From UBA5109 sp963975155 (GTDB taxonomy: Bacteria > Pseudomonadota > Gammaproteobacteria > Pseudomonadales > Pseudohongiellaceae): a stretch of DNA of 64,000 nucleotides. A program made the position numbers and the translations under genes. Positions 32,201 through 41,810 of this stretch are shown in pieces. Within the stretch, counting starts at the first letter, position 1; each line of letters opens with the position of its first letter. Location of the stretch: assembly GCA_963975155.1 (NCBI GenBank), contig CAXBFG010000005.1, positions 62,001 through 126,000 of the forward strand, read 5' to 3'. A model generated the notes under the pieces. The model searched no databases. It worked only from the letters and a program-made list of their open reading frames with translations, and was not told the origin of the DNA.

Positions 32201-34954
32201 ATGCTGAAAAAAATATTTGGCAATAAAAACCAACGTGAAATTAAACGCCTGAATAAGGTTGTTGTGCAAATTAATGCCCTGGAAACAGCGATGCAGAGCC
32301 TTTCTGATGAGGAATTGCGTGCCAAGACCGACGAATTCAGGCAACGTTATGAAGCTGGAGAAGACCTGGATCAAATGCTCCCGGAAGCCTTTGCTGTTGT
32401 CAGGGAAGCAGGCGTAAGAACGCTGAAGATGCGTCATTTTGATGTGCAACTGATAGGTGGCATGGTCTTACATCAAGCCAAAATTGCTGAAATGAGAACC
32501 GGAGAAGGAAAAACACTGGTAGCAACATTGCCAGCTTATTTAAATGCTATAACCGGGCGTGGCGTACAACTGATTACCGTGAATGATTATCTGGCGACCC
32601 GTGATGCCAAGTGGATGGCTCCGCTGTACGAATTTTTAGGCTTGAAAGTAGGCATAGTGGTGCCAGGCCAGAGTGGAGAAGAAAAGCGTGAGGCCTATAA
32701 AGCAGATATTACCTACGGTACCAACAATGAATTCGGTTTTGACTACCTGCGTGACAATATGGCATTTCGTCTGGAAGATAAATTTCAGCGTGAATTGTAT
32801 TTCGCGATTGTTGATGAAGTTGACTCTATTCTGATAGATGAGGCTCGTACTCCCCTGATTATTTCGGGTGCCGTTAAAGACAGCAGTAAACGCTATAGCG
32901 CTATAAACGCTCTGGTACCCAGCCTCAAACTAGGTCACAAAGGCAAGGAAAAATCACAGATTGAACGCCGAGTTGAAGGTGAGGACATCATTGATGGTGA
33001 TTTTATTGTGGATGAGAAGTCGCGTCAGATTGAGCTTACTGATCAGGGGCATGAGAAGATAGAAAAACTATTGGTCAGTCGCGGCTTGCTGGAAGAAGGA
33101 GAAGATTTGTATGCGGCGACGAACCTGAGCTTATTGCATCAGGTGCAATCAGCCCTGCGCGCCCATTATTTATTTCATCGTGAAGTTGAATACATTGTGC
33201 AGGAAAATCAGATCGTCCTGGTGGATGAACACACTGGCCGTACCATGCCTGGCCGACGCTTATCGGAAGGTCTGCATCAGGCAATCGAAGCCAAGGAAGG
33301 TGTGCCGATTCAAAACGAAAGCCAGACTCTGGCTTCAACGACCTTCCAGAATTATTTCCGTCTCTATGAGAAATTATCCGGGATGACCGGTACGGCTGAT
33401 ACGGAAGCTTACGAATTTCACCAAATCTATGGCTTGGATGTGGTGGTCATTCCTACCAATAAACCAATGATACGCAATGATGCGAATGATTTGATTTTTC
33501 TCAGCATGGAAGAAAAATTTGATGCAATAGTTTCTGACATTAAAGAATTCAGGGATAAAGGTGCCCCGGTTCTGGTGGGTACAGCCAGTATTGATACTTC
33601 TGAAATACTCTCGAAATTTTTAAACAAGGAAAAAATTGAGCATAGAGTATTGAATGCGAAGTACCATGCCAATGAAGCTGAAATTATTGCACAGGCCGGC
33701 AAACCAGGTACGGTAACCATTGCAACCAATATGGCTGGTCGAGGTACAGATATAGTACTGGGGGGGAAATGGGAAGCTGAAGTAGCAGCAATGGAAAACC
33801 CGACAGAAAAACAGATTGAGGAATGCAAGAAGAACTGGGAAAAGCGTCATCAGCAGGTACTTGATGCCGGGGGCTTGCATATTATTGGCACAGAACGACA
33901 TGAATCGAGACGTATTGATAATCAGCTGCGCGGCCGGGCTGGTCGTCAGGGTGACCCTGGGTTTTCCAGGTTTTATTTGTCGCTGGATGACAATCTGATG
34001 CGCATTTTCGCTTCAGAAAAAGTTACCAATATAATGCGCCGTTTGGGAATGGAACATGGTGAAGCTATTGAGCATCGCATGGTATCGAACTCCATTGAAA
34101 AAGCGCAGCGAAAAGTCGAGGGGCGAAACTTCGATATCCGGAAACAGTTACTTGAGTATGATGATGTTGCCAACGACCAGCGACAAATAATTTATCAACG
34201 ACGTAATGAATTGATGGAAGAAGAAGATATTTCTGAAGTTATCTCCGATATGCGAGAGGGAGTGGTGCATAATTTCATCAACACCTATATTCCTCCGCAA
34301 AGCGTGGAAGAACAATGGGATATACCGGCACTTGAGCAGGCTCTGCAGATGGAATTTGGAGAACATCTGCCGATACAGCAATGGCTGGATGCAGATAAAT
34401 CCTTATACGAAGAAACCCTTCGTGAGCGGATTGTAACTGCAATCGAGGAAAGTTATAAAAGAAAAAGTGCAGAGGTAGGGCCAAATATGCGGGTCTTTGA
34501 GAAGCAGATAACCTTGCAAATTCTGGACACCTTATGGAAAGAACACCTGTCACAAATGGATAGCCTTCGCCAGGGTATTGGATTACGCGGCTATGCCGGG
34601 AAAAATCCGAAGCAGGAATATAAACGGGAAGCTTTTGCAGTTTTTGAAGAATTTTTACAGAATATTCAATATGAAGTTATCAAGTTTCTCAGCCATGTCA
34701 AAATTCAGCAGCAGGATGAACTCGATGCTATTGAGAAAAAGCGTCGCGAAGAAAGAAATAGAGAGCAGACCATTTTAACTCATCAGTCGGCAAGTATGAT
34801 GGAAGAAAAGGCTCAGCAAGAGGCAAATCCGGCATCACAACAAGCAGACCAGAAGGCACCATTTGTAAGAGAGGGTCAGAAAGTTGGCAGAAACGAACCT
34901 TGCCCCTGTGGGAGTGGGAAGAAGTATAAACAATGTCACGGCAAATTGAGTTAA
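32201..34954 (+). CDS. secA: Preprotein translocase ATPase SecA
   Basis: SecA drives unfolded preproteins through SecYEG. Walker A is GEGKT (101-105); DEVDSILIDEARTPLIISG is the Walker B/DEAD region. Nucleotide-binding domain 2 carries ATNMAGRGTDIVLGG and GRAGRQGDPG. The C-terminal zinc site C901-P-C903 ... C912-H913, which binds SecB and lipids, is intact. Length is 917 residues. The upstream ribosome-binding site is weak. The stop codon is the first base of an intergenic repeat, noted separately. Confidence 0.98.
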   Translation: MLKKIFGNKNQREIKRLNKVVVQINALETAMQSLSDEELRAKTDEFRQRYEAGEDLDQMLPEAFAVVREAGVRTLKMRHFDVQLIGGMVLHQAKIAEMRTGEGKTLVATLPAYLNAITGRGVQLITVNDYLATRDAKWMAPLYEFLGLKVGIVVPGQSGEEKREAYKADITYGTNNEFGFDYLRDNMAFRLEDKFQRELYFAIVDEVDSILIDEARTPLIISGAVKDSSKRYSAINALVPSLKLGHKGKEKSQIERRVEGEDIIDGDFIVDEKSRQIELTDQGHEKIEKLLVSRGLLEEGEDLYAATNLSLLHQVQSALRAHYLFHREVEYIVQENQIVLVDEHTGRTMPGRRLSEGLHQAIEAKEGVPIQNESQTLASTTFQNYFRLYEKLSGMTGTADTEAYEFHQIYGLDVVVIPTNKPMIRNDANDLIFLSMEEKFDAIVSDIKEFRDKGAPVLVGTASIDTSEILSKFLNKEKIEHRVLNAKYHANEAEIIAQAGKPGTVTIATNMAGRGTDIVLGGKWEAEVAAMENPTEKQIEECKKNWEKRHQQVLDAGGLHIIGTERHESRRIDNQLRGRAGRQGDPGFSRFYLSLDDNLMRIFASEKVTNIMRRLGMEHGEAIEHRMVSNSIEKAQRKVEGRNFDIRKQLLEYDDVANDQRQIIYQRRNELMEEEDISEVISDMREGVVHNFINTYIPPQSVEEQWDIPALEQALQMEFGEHLPIQQWLDADKSLYEETLRERIVTAIEESYKRKSAEVGPNMRVFEKQITLQILDTLWKEHLSQMDSLRQGIGLRGYAGKNPKQEYKREAFAVFEEFLQNIQYEVIKFLSHVKIQQQDELDAIEKKRREERNREQTILTHQSASMMEEKAQQEANPASQQADQKAPFVREGQKVGRNEPCPCGSGKKYKQCHGKLS

Positions 34955-35076
34955 AAGCTATTGCGCTCGCCAGAACTTTGTTAAACAAAAATTTCAATCG
35001 GTCACTTACCGACAATGTAAGCTCCCTCATGAAATTTATGTTTGCCTCGTTCCGGCTTCGCTCATAACGCTTTTCA
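34953..35076. repeat. Diverged single copy of the ERIC-like element
   Basis: It aligns over its whole length with the units before rnpB: CTATTGCGCT, ATCGGTCACTTAC, GTAAGCTCCCTCA, TTTGCCTCGT and CGCTCATAACG are shared or nearly so. The core stem CTTAC/GTAAG is kept while the loop differs in sequence and length (CGACAAT against TCAAG). It begins within the secA stop codon. Confidence 0.8.
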
Positions 35077-35125
35077 ATATTTTCATATAATGTTCTCTTA
35101 AATTATATTTTTTGAGTAATAGCAG

Positions 35126-36328
35126 ATGCAGAATCAAAAACTATATTCGATCGATGGCGTGAAAATTTCGGCTGTGTCTGCCGGGATTAAAAAAGCTGGC
35201 AGGCTCGATGTGGTTTTATTTGAACTTTGTGAAGGAGCGACAGTGGCCGGGGTGTATACCCGTAATGCCTTTTGTGCGGCACCTGTTGTTGTGGCTAAAA
35301 AGCATAGCACAACGAAAAGCCCGCGCTATTTTTTAATTAATACCGGTAATGCCAATGCCGGGACGGGTGAGGCTGGCATGCAGGCGGCACTTGAGTGCTG
35401 TACCGAACTTGCCAGGGTGGCCGGAGTCGCGACTGAAGAGATACTGCCTTTTTCAACGGGTGTTATTGGTGAGGCCTTGCCGGTCAATAAAATTACCGCT
35501 GTATTTCCTCAAGCTTTAAACGAACTAAGCGTTGATGCCTGGCAGTCCGCTGCACTGGGCATCATGACAACAGATACCGTACCCAAGTCATGTTCAGAAA
35601 AATTTCAACTGGCCGGAAAAACCGTCACCATTACAGGCATAGCCAAAGGTGCGGGGATGATAAAGCCAAATATGGCGACCATGCTGGCTTATATCTGCAC
35701 AGATGCGGAGATTGACCAACAGACCTTGAGTGCGCTTTGTAGCAGAGCGGCAGACAGGTCCTTTAATCGAATAACGGTAGATGGAGACACATCTACCAAT
35801 GACTGTTGTATGTTGGTAGCGAGCTGCAGGGGCAAGCTTAAATACGCCGATCTTGATGAAGCAGCAGCACAGCAATTTGAATTGACCCTGAACGGGGTTT
35901 TCCAGACTTTGGCGCAGGCGATAATCAGGGATGCTGAAGGAGCCACTAAATTTGTTACTCTGACAGTAGAAGAAGGCAAAAATTCCGAGGAGTGTCTGCA
36001 AGTGGCCTATGCCATAGCCGAGTCCCCCTTGGTAAAAACCGCCCTGTTTGCATCAGACCCTAATTGGGGCAGAATCGCCGCCGCACTGGGTAGAGCCGGA
36101 CTGAAGAATCTGGATATAAACAAAGTCCGTATTTATCTGGATACGGTTTGTATTGTCAGAAATGGTGGCCGAGATACGAATTATACTGAAGCATTGGGTC
36201 AGGCAGTGATGTCTAAAAGCGATATAGAAATCTCGGTGAAATTGGGCAGAGGCGAGAGTTCGGAACGGGTATGGACCTGTGACCTGTCTTACGATTACGT
36301 CAAAATCAATGCTGAATACCGTAGTTAA
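35126..36328 (+). CDS. argJ: Ornithine acetyltransferase (bifunctional ArgJ)
   Basis: ArgJ recycles the acetyl group from N-acetylornithine to glutamate in arginine synthesis; bifunctional forms also use acetyl-CoA. It self-cleaves before the threonine of KPNMATML, here T185, which becomes the nucleophile. Other marks are LINTGNANAGTG, GVIGEALP and ASDPNWGRIAAALGRAG. Length is 400 residues. A perfect TATAAT at 35086-35091 may be its -10 box, although no good -35 accompanies it. Confidence 0.96.
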   Translation: MQNQKLYSIDGVKISAVSAGIKKAGRLDVVLFELCEGATVAGVYTRNAFCAAPVVVAKKHSTTKSPRYFLINTGNANAGTGEAGMQAALECCTELARVAGVATEEILPFSTGVIGEALPVNKITAVFPQALNELSVDAWQSAALGIMTTDTVPKSCSEKFQLAGKTVTITGIAKGAGMIKPNMATMLAYICTDAEIDQQTLSALCSRAADRSFNRITVDGDTSTNDCCMLVASCRGKLKYADLDEAAAQQFELTLNGVFQTLAQAIIRDAEGATKFVTLTVEEGKNSEECLQVAYAIAESPLVKTALFASDPNWGRIAAALGRAGLKNLDINKVRIYLDTVCIVRNGGRDTNYTEALGQAVMSKSDIEISVKLGRGESSERVWTCDLSYDYVKINAEYRS

Positions 36329-36337
36329 TCTGAATTT

Positions 36338-36739
36338 ATGAATGATCCGGTACATGTCGCCGTTGGCATTATTAGCAATGAAAAAGACGAAGTCCTGATC
36401 GCGTTTCGTCATCATGACAAGCATCAAGGTGGACTCTGGGAATTCCCGGGAGGAAAGCTAGAAGCCGGTGAAAATGTAGGCGAAGCATTGCACAGAGAGC
36501 TCAAGGAAGAACTTGACCTGGATACTTTGGAAATTTCTCCCTTACTAAAGATTGAACACGATTACGGGGATAAAACCGTTTTGCTGGATGTCTGGAATGT
36601 CGATAGTTATGCAGGACAGGCCAGAGGGCTGGAAGGACAACAAATCAAATGGGTCGGGGTGAAGTACCTGCAAAATTATGAATTCCCGAAGGCGAATCTT
36701 GAGATTGTCACTTTTTTATCAGAAGCAGACAGAATTTAA
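36338..36739 (+). CDS. mutT: MutT-type Nudix hydrolase (8-oxo-dGTP pyrophosphatase)
   Basis: MutT removes oxidised dGTP from the nucleotide pool. The Nudix box is complete, from GGKLEAGE through ALHRELKEEL to DLD, following G-x5-E-x7-R-E-x2-E-E. VAVGIISNEKDEVLIAFR and WEFPGG precede it as in MutT. Length is 133 residues, near the 129 of E. coli. It starts 9 bases after argJ and overlaps the convergent yacG by 4 bases at the stop. In E. coli mutT lies next to secA, and here it is only one gene removed. Confidence 0.92.
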   Translation: MNDPVHVAVGIISNEKDEVLIAFRHHDKHQGGLWEFPGGKLEAGENVGEALHRELKEELDLDTLEISPLLKIEHDYGDKTVLLDVWNVDSYAGQARGLEGQQIKWVGVKYLQNYEFPKANLEIVTFLSEADRI

Positions 36740-36969
36740 TCCGCGGGATCTTCAAACCCGGCGTCATCAAAAATTTCCCAGTCATCTGTTGGTTCTTCGG
36801 AAGGGATTGTGTTCTTTTCCATGGCCCAGTCACCAAAATCAAGCATCTGACAGCGCCTGGAACAGAAGGGGCGATGAACAGATTCTTCTGTCCAGGGAAC
36901 CTTATTGCTACATTTCGGGCACTTTACTTCAGTGATTTTGTTGTTTACTGAGTCGTTGATATTTTTCAT
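36736..36969 (-). CDS. yacG: DNA gyrase inhibitor YacG, zinc-binding
   Basis: YacG is a small zinc protein that binds GyrB and inhibits gyrase. The four-cysteine site is C-P-K-C near residue 17 and FCSRRC..LDFGDW near 36. An acidic C-terminal tail follows. Length is 77 residues, a little longer than E. coli's 65. The start lies within the coaE 3' end, giving a 41-base overlap in another frame; no later ATG, GTG or TTG precedes the first cysteine pair. Confidence 0.93.
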   Translation of the reverse strand: MKNINDSVNNKITEVKCPKCSNKVPWTEESVHRPFCSRRCQMLDFGDWAMEKNTIPSEEPTDDWEIFDDAGFEDPAD

Positions 36970-37555
36970 GCAGTGCTTTCACTTTTTCCTGTAATGCCTG
37001 TAGGCTGCCATCATTGGTGATAATATCATCTGCAAGGGACAAACGCTGAGAACGTGACAACTGTGCCGCCATGATAGCTTTTACATCTTCTTGCCTGGTC
37101 TTGTCGCGTTTTATCACGCGCTGTATTTGCAGTTCTTCGGGGCTGTCCACAACCAGTACCCTGTCCAGGAATTCGTAATGATCAGTTTCGAATAAGAGCG
37201 GTACTACGACAAGAGCATAATTATCTTTACAGTCATTGAGTTGCTTCTGTATGAGCGCCCTGACCCGTGGATGCAGAAACTGCTCAAGCCAATGTTTTTT
37301 TTCTGCATCTGAAAAAATGATTTCCCGGAGTTGCTGGCGATTTAATTCACCGGAATCCAGCAATATGGAAGTTCCGAAATGTTCAGTTATTGCTTTCAGT
37401 GCAGGAGACCCCGCCGTTACAAGCTCCCTGCTGAGGATATCCGCGTCAATGACTTTCACACCGAGCTTTTCAAAGGCATTACTGACGGCAGTCTTGCCGG
37501 AACCTATACCACCAGTAAGGCCTATACTTAGAGGTATGCTTTGCTTTTTAGTCAT
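36929..37555 (-). CDS. coaE: Dephospho-CoA kinase
   Basis: CoaE phosphorylates dephospho-CoA in the last step of coenzyme A synthesis. The P-loop GLTGGIGSGKT is near the N terminus, DADILSRELV and VVPLLFET are the substrate segments, and RVLVVDSPEELQIQRVIKRD completes the signature. Length is 208 residues. It starts two bases after pilD's end on the same strand and overlaps yacG, so pilD-coaE-yacG form one transcript, the order found in Pseudomonas. Confidence 0.96.
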   Translation of the reverse strand: MTKKQSIPLSIGLTGGIGSGKTAVSNAFEKLGVKVIDADILSRELVTAGSPALKAITEHFGTSILLDSGELNRQQLREIIFSDAEKKHWLEQFLHPRVRALIQKQLNDCKDNYALVVVPLLFETDHYEFLDRVLVVDSPEELQIQRVIKRDKTRQEDVKAIMAAQLSRSQRLSLADDIITNDGSLQALQEKVKALHEKYQRLSKQQNH

Positions 37556-37556
37556 C

Positions 37557-38435
37557 TCACATAAAAACAGCTGAGTACAGTCGGGTCAACTCATCGCTCC
37601 AGAGCAGAGATACAAAACCCGCTCCGGCCAGATAAGGCCCAAAAGGAATCGGAACGTTTTTGTCTTTGCCTTTCAGCAAAATAAGACTAATGCCTACGAT
37701 GGCTCCTATCAAAGATGACAAGAGTATGATTTGAGGTAGGCTTTGCCAGCCGAGCCAGGCCCCCAAAGCTGCAAGCAACTTGAAATCCCCATGCCCCATG
37801 CCTTCTTTGCCGGTGAGTAATTTAAACAGCCAATATACGCCCCACAGAATCAGGTAGCCGCCGATAGCTCCCAGCACAGCTGATTCCAGAGTAGTGAGCA
37901 GCTCAAAATAATTAATCAGCAACCCCAGCCAGAGTATAGGCAGGGTAATGTCATCCGGTAGCAACTGGTGATCAAAATCAATCATGGTCAATACAATAAG
38001 AGACCAGCAAAGGATAAGCACAGCCAATGTCAGCCAGTTAAATCCGAACTGATAGGCAATCAGTGCAGAACTCAAGCCGCTGATGATTTCTATCAGAGGA
38101 TAGCGGGCGGATATTGGTGATTTGCAATGTCTACATTTCCCACCTTGCAGGATATAACTGAGCACCGGAATATTTTCGAGCGCCGAAATATCATGCTTAC
38201 AAAAGGGGCAGTGTGAAGCTGGTTGCGCAAGGTTGAAAATGGAACTTGTTTCGGTATCTTTTCCATCAGTCTCTAGTTCCAGAAACTCATGACATTGCTG
38301 GGTCCATTCGTGCTGCATCATAAGCGGCAGTCGATAGATCACTACATTGAGGAAACTGCCAATGATAAGACCCAGCAGCAGCGCAAAACACAATAATGCC
38401 AAGGGGTAACTAGCGAAGTATGTAGCAATATCCAT
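37557..38435 (-). CDS. pilD: Type IV prepilin peptidase and N-methylase
   Basis: PilD cleaves the leader of prepilins after glycine and methylates the new N-terminal phenylalanine. It is an inner-membrane aspartic protease. Catalytic aspartates lie in MIDFDHQLLPDD (D153/D155 region) and GMGHGD (D217). The zinc-binding cytoplasmic loop with C76-x2-C79 and C101-x2-C104, used for methylation, is complete. About eight membrane helices; 292 residues. Confidence 0.96.
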   Translation of the reverse strand: MDIATYFASYPLALLCFALLLGLIIGSFLNVVIYRLPLMMQHEWTQQCHEFLELETDGKDTETSSIFNLAQPASHCPFCKHDISALENIPVLSYILQGGKCRHCKSPISARYPLIEIISGLSSALIAYQFGFNWLTLAVLILCWSLIVLTMIDFDHQLLPDDITLPILWLGLLINYFELLTTLESAVLGAIGGYLILWGVYWLFKLLTGKEGMGHGDFKLLAALGAWLGWQSLPQIILLSSLIGAIVGISLILLKGKDKNVPIPFGPYLAGAGFVSLLWSDELTRLYSAVFM

Positions 38436-38453
38436 TAAAAATAGTTCGGACAG

Positions 38454-39677
38454 CTATACAACCGAACCAATCTGGAAAATGGGCATATACATGGCAATCA
38501 TCAAGCCACCGACGAGTACGCCCAGCACGGCCATAATCAGGGGTTCCATCATGGCGGTTAAACCGTCAACAGCATTGTCGACCTCTGCTTCGTAAAAGGT
38601 AGCGCATTTATCAAGCATTGAATCCAGGGCGCCGGATTCCTCACCAATTGAAACCATTTGGATTACCATCATGGGGAATACATCTGTCGATTTAATGGCC
38701 TGGGTAAGCTGGATACCAGTGGTGACATCATCACGGATACGCAGGCTGGCTTCTTTAAAAACGACATTTCCGGTTGCTCCGGAAACAGAATCCAGTGCTT
38801 CAACCAGCGGCACGCCAGAAGCAAATGTGGTTGCCAGAGTGCGAGTGAAACGCGCCAGTGCTGAACTTCTGACAATGTCCCCAAACACAGGAGCTTTCAG
38901 GGACAGGCGTTCCAGGGAATCGGCAAAAGCTTTGGAGCGTATCTTGGCTTCTTTAAAGACGTATACCGCGACACCCAGACCAACCAGGATATACAGCCAC
39001 CAGGCGATGGCGAAATCTGAAATTTTCATTACAAACTGGGTGAAAACGGGTAATTCTGCGCCAAAACTTGAAAAGGTTTCGGCAAACTGAGGAACTACTT
39101 TTATCAGCAGAATTGCGGTAACCACCAGAGCGACGGCGACAACGGTAATAGGGTAATTCATTGCCTTTTTGATTTTGGCCTTCAGGGCTTCGGATTTTTC
39201 CTTATAGGTTGCGAGACTTTCCAGCATGGATTCCAGCGCACCTGACTGCTCGCCGGCTTCGACTAAATTACAGAACAGGTCATCAAATAAGCGCGGGAAT
39301 TTCCTGATGGAGTCGGCAAAATTATTACCGGATGCAACATCATCACGGATGGCAAAGACAACTTCACGCATAGAGGCATTTTCGAGACCTCCACCAACGA
39401 TCTCGAAAGATTGCACCAGAGGAATACCCGCCTTCATCATGGTTGCAAGCTGACGCGTGAATATCGCAATATCCATGGGTTTGATTTTGGGTTTGGAGGG
39501 AGCAAATAAATCCCGGCCTTTCTTCCTGACTTTAGTAGCCTTGATGCCTCTTTTACGCAGTTGCGCCTTTACCAGCGCGACACTCACTCCCGGAACTTCG
39601 CCTTTGGTTACCCGACCCTTGGCATCCTTACCTTGCCAGGTATAGGTTGCTTGCTTAACCGCTGCTTGAGTTGCCAT
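38454..39677 (-). CDS. pilC: Type IV pilus inner-membrane platform protein PilC
   Basis: PilC is the rotor-like platform on which PilB and PilT act to build or retract pili. Two T2SSF domains are visible: FTRQLATMMKAGIPLVQSFEI in the first and FTRTLATTFASGVPLVEALD in the second, each followed by a membrane helix, plus the C-terminal GLTAMMEPLIMAVLGVLVGG. Length is 407 residues. It lies 18 bases before pilD on the same strand and 137 bases after pilB. Confidence 0.97.
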   Translation of the reverse strand: MATQAAVKQATYTWQGKDAKGRVTKGEVPGVSVALVKAQLRKRGIKATKVRKKGRDLFAPSKPKIKPMDIAIFTRQLATMMKAGIPLVQSFEIVGGGLENASMREVVFAIRDDVASGNNFADSIRKFPRLFDDLFCNLVEAGEQSGALESMLESLATYKEKSEALKAKIKKAMNYPITVVAVALVVTAILLIKVVPQFAETFSSFGAELPVFTQFVMKISDFAIAWWLYILVGLGVAVYVFKEAKIRSKAFADSLERLSLKAPVFGDIVRSSALARFTRTLATTFASGVPLVEALDSVSGATGNVVFKEASLRIRDDVTTGIQLTQAIKSTDVFPMMVIQMVSIGEESGALDSMLDKCATFYEAEVDNAVDGLTAMMEPLIMAVLGVLVGGLMIAMYMPIFQIGSVV

Positions 39678-39814
39678 GTTGTACCTACCTTAATATACCC
39701 TTTCCAAGCTCATACCCGCCTGAATGTTTATATGCAGTTTTATCTAAGACCTGTTGTTTATAGACTCGTTGCGAGAACCAGATGTCACAGTGATTTTATA
39801 CAATTTTCTATAAT

Positions 39815-41530
39815 TTAAGTGATTCGATTGGCTTCAGCAAGACTGGTTAAACCCTTCGCAACCTTGACTAATGCTGAGGTTCTCAGGTCATTGAAGCCTT
39901 CTTGCCGAGCCATGTCAGCGACCTGAATGGTACTTCCATTATCCATAATAATACGTGAAATACTATCTGTGATAGGAACTACTTCATATATTCCGACTCT
40001 GCCTTTATAGCCTTCATTACATTTATCACAACCGGCGGCACCATAAAGTTCCATGGTATCCAATTGCTCTTCAGTGAAACCCTCCTGTAACAATATTTTG
40101 GGTGGGAGGTTTATGGGTTTTTTGCAGTTATTACACAGTCTTCTGGCCAGACGTTGAGCAATAATCAGCGAAACTGAAGTTGCCAGATTATAGGCAGGTA
40201 TTCCCATGTTCATTAAACGACTCAGTGTTTCCGGGGCGCTGTTGGTATGCAGGGTTGAAAGTACCATGTGCCCGGTTTGTGAAGCTTTTATAGCAATTTC
40301 AGCGGTTTCCAGATCCCGAATCTCGCCGACCATGACAACATCCGGATCCTGACGCAAAAAAGCACGCAGCGCTGAGGCAAAATCGAGACCTACCTTGGAG
40401 TTTATGGCTACCTGGTTAATGCCTTCCAGGTTTATTTCGACCGGGTCCTCTGCCGTGGAAATATTTTTTTCTTGCGTGTTAAGAATATTTAAACCTGTAT
40501 AGAGAGATACTGTTTTGCCGCTGCCGGTAGGTCCGGTTACAAGAATCAGGCCCTGATGTTGATGCAGTGCGCTAAGAAATAACTGCTTTTGATCATCTTC
40601 ATAGCCCAGGGCTTCAATGCCGAGCATGGCGCTGCTCGGGTCGAGAATCCTCATGACAATTTTTTCGCCCCAAAGCGTGGGCAGGGTATTAACCCTGAAA
40701 TCTATGGCCTTGGTTTTGGATAATTTCATTTTGATACGACCGTCCTGCGGCAAGCGTCGTTCGGAAATGTCCAGTTGCGCCATGATTTTCACACGCGAAC
40801 AAATACGATTGGCTATATTGATTGGCGGGCGGGCTATTTCCTTGAGGATACCGTCGAGTCGATAGCGGACTCTGTAGACCTTTTCGTAGGGTTCTATATG
40901 CACATCGGACACGCCCAGTTTTATGGCATCGATGAGAATCTTATTAACGAATTTAACGATGGGTGTGTCATCGACACCTTCATCGGCTTCATCGATTTCA
41001 GAATCGTCTATAACCTCAATATCGAGATCTTCAAGATCGACATCTGACAGGTCGTCATAATTGCCGCCATCCTCCTGATTACCGTCGATATTCAGCAAAT
41101 CATTAATCAGGTTCTGTAGTTTGTCATCTTCTACAACGATCAGGTCAATACTGGCACCAGTACTGAATTTGATCTCATTAATGGCATCTTCATCGGAAGG
41201 GTCTGATACTGCAAGGGTAACCAGATTGCCCTTTCTCTGTAAGGGTAAAATATGATGCTTTCTGATTAATTTGATATCCAAAAGCTTGGAGGGGTCACCC
41301 ACACTTACTGGATCAAGGGCTGACAAGTCTATTCTTGGTAAACCAAATTGATTGGAGGCAGTATCGGCGATAGTTGTACTGGCAAGTATCTGGTTTTTAA
41401 CCAGATAACGGGTAAGTGGGATGCTCTCTTTACGGGCATTGGTAAAGGCTTCGAGCATGTCCTGCTGGTTAAGCAGATTGTCTGCAACCAGTCTTTTAGC
41501 CAAACCCCGGATTTCAATATCGGTATTCAT
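39815..41530 (-). CDS. pilB: Type IV pilus extension ATPase PilB
   Basis: PilB is the hexameric cytoplasmic ATPase powering pilus assembly. The N-terminal MshEN/T2SSE domain is followed by the ATPase core with Walker A GPTGSGKT, the Asp box (STAEDPVEINLEGINQ), Walker B and the His box (GHMVLSTLHTNSAPETLSRL). The metal-binding cysteine tetrad, C-N-N-C and C-D-K-C flanking GFTEEQ, is present. An acidic linker rich in Asp/Glu (about 147-185) joins the domains. Length is 571 residues. Confidence 0.97.
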   Translation of the reverse strand: MNTDIEIRGLAKRLVADNLLNQQDMLEAFTNARKESIPLTRYLVKNQILASTTIADTASNQFGLPRIDLSALDPVSVGDPSKLLDIKLIRKHHILPLQRKGNLVTLAVSDPSDEDAINEIKFSTGASIDLIVVEDDKLQNLINDLLNIDGNQEDGGNYDDLSDVDLEDLDIEVIDDSEIDEADEGVDDTPIVKFVNKILIDAIKLGVSDVHIEPYEKVYRVRYRLDGILKEIARPPINIANRICSRVKIMAQLDISERRLPQDGRIKMKLSKTKAIDFRVNTLPTLWGEKIVMRILDPSSAMLGIEALGYEDDQKQLFLSALHQHQGLILVTGPTGSGKTVSLYTGLNILNTQEKNISTAEDPVEINLEGINQVAINSKVGLDFASALRAFLRQDPDVVMVGEIRDLETAEIAIKASQTGHMVLSTLHTNSAPETLSRLMNMGIPAYNLATSVSLIIAQRLARRLCNNCKKPINLPPKILLQEGFTEEQLDTMELYGAAGCDKCNEGYKGRVGIYEVVPITDSISRIIMDNGSTIQVADMARQEGFNDLRTSALVKVAKGLTSLAEANRIT

Positions 41531-41616
41531 TGTTAATAGTTTACTTTAACTTTCGAACTTTTCTATATAAAAAATAAAAGAAGTGTTTTAGCCAGATGGG
41601 CAGAACTTAAATAAAA

Positions 41617-41642
41617 TTGACACAAGTTGACATAAATTGTCA
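41617..41642. promoter_or_regulatory. Candidate PilR enhancer boxes
   Basis: TTGACA (41617), TTGACA (41627) and TTGTCA (41637) recur at exactly 10-base intervals. The first two read TGTC on the minus strand. P. aeruginosa PilR binds tandem TGTC boxes upstream of the pilA sigma-54 promoter. The distance here, about 190 bases before the predicted start, suits an enhancer-binding protein. Confidence 0.5.
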
Positions 41643-41794
41643 CATTAAATAGGATTAATGCCGATTTTTATGCCTTTTAATTTTTATACTGATCCGATAA
41701 AAGAGTGAACTGGTTCAAGTTTATTGATTTGCAAAGTGCCTCCGGTGACCGAATTTAAGGATAAAAGCAAGGTTTCATGTTTTAGCCAAAAAAC

Positions 41795-41810
41795 TGGCAC
41801 AGGCTTTGCA
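41795..41810 (+). promoter_or_regulatory. Sigma-54 promoter of pilA
   Basis: TGGCAC, five bases, TTGCA matches the -24/-12 RpoN consensus with both the GG and GC elements at the required spacing. Transcription would start near 41822, about 70 bases before pilA. PilR/PilS control is inferred from the pilA systems of pseudomonads. Confidence 0.85.

Noticed and set aside
41617..41642. Overlapping sigma-70 promoters because of two TTGACA hexamers
   Set aside because: No -10 hexamer lies 16-18 bases downstream of either, and the 10-base period with the third TTGTCA fits regulator sites better.
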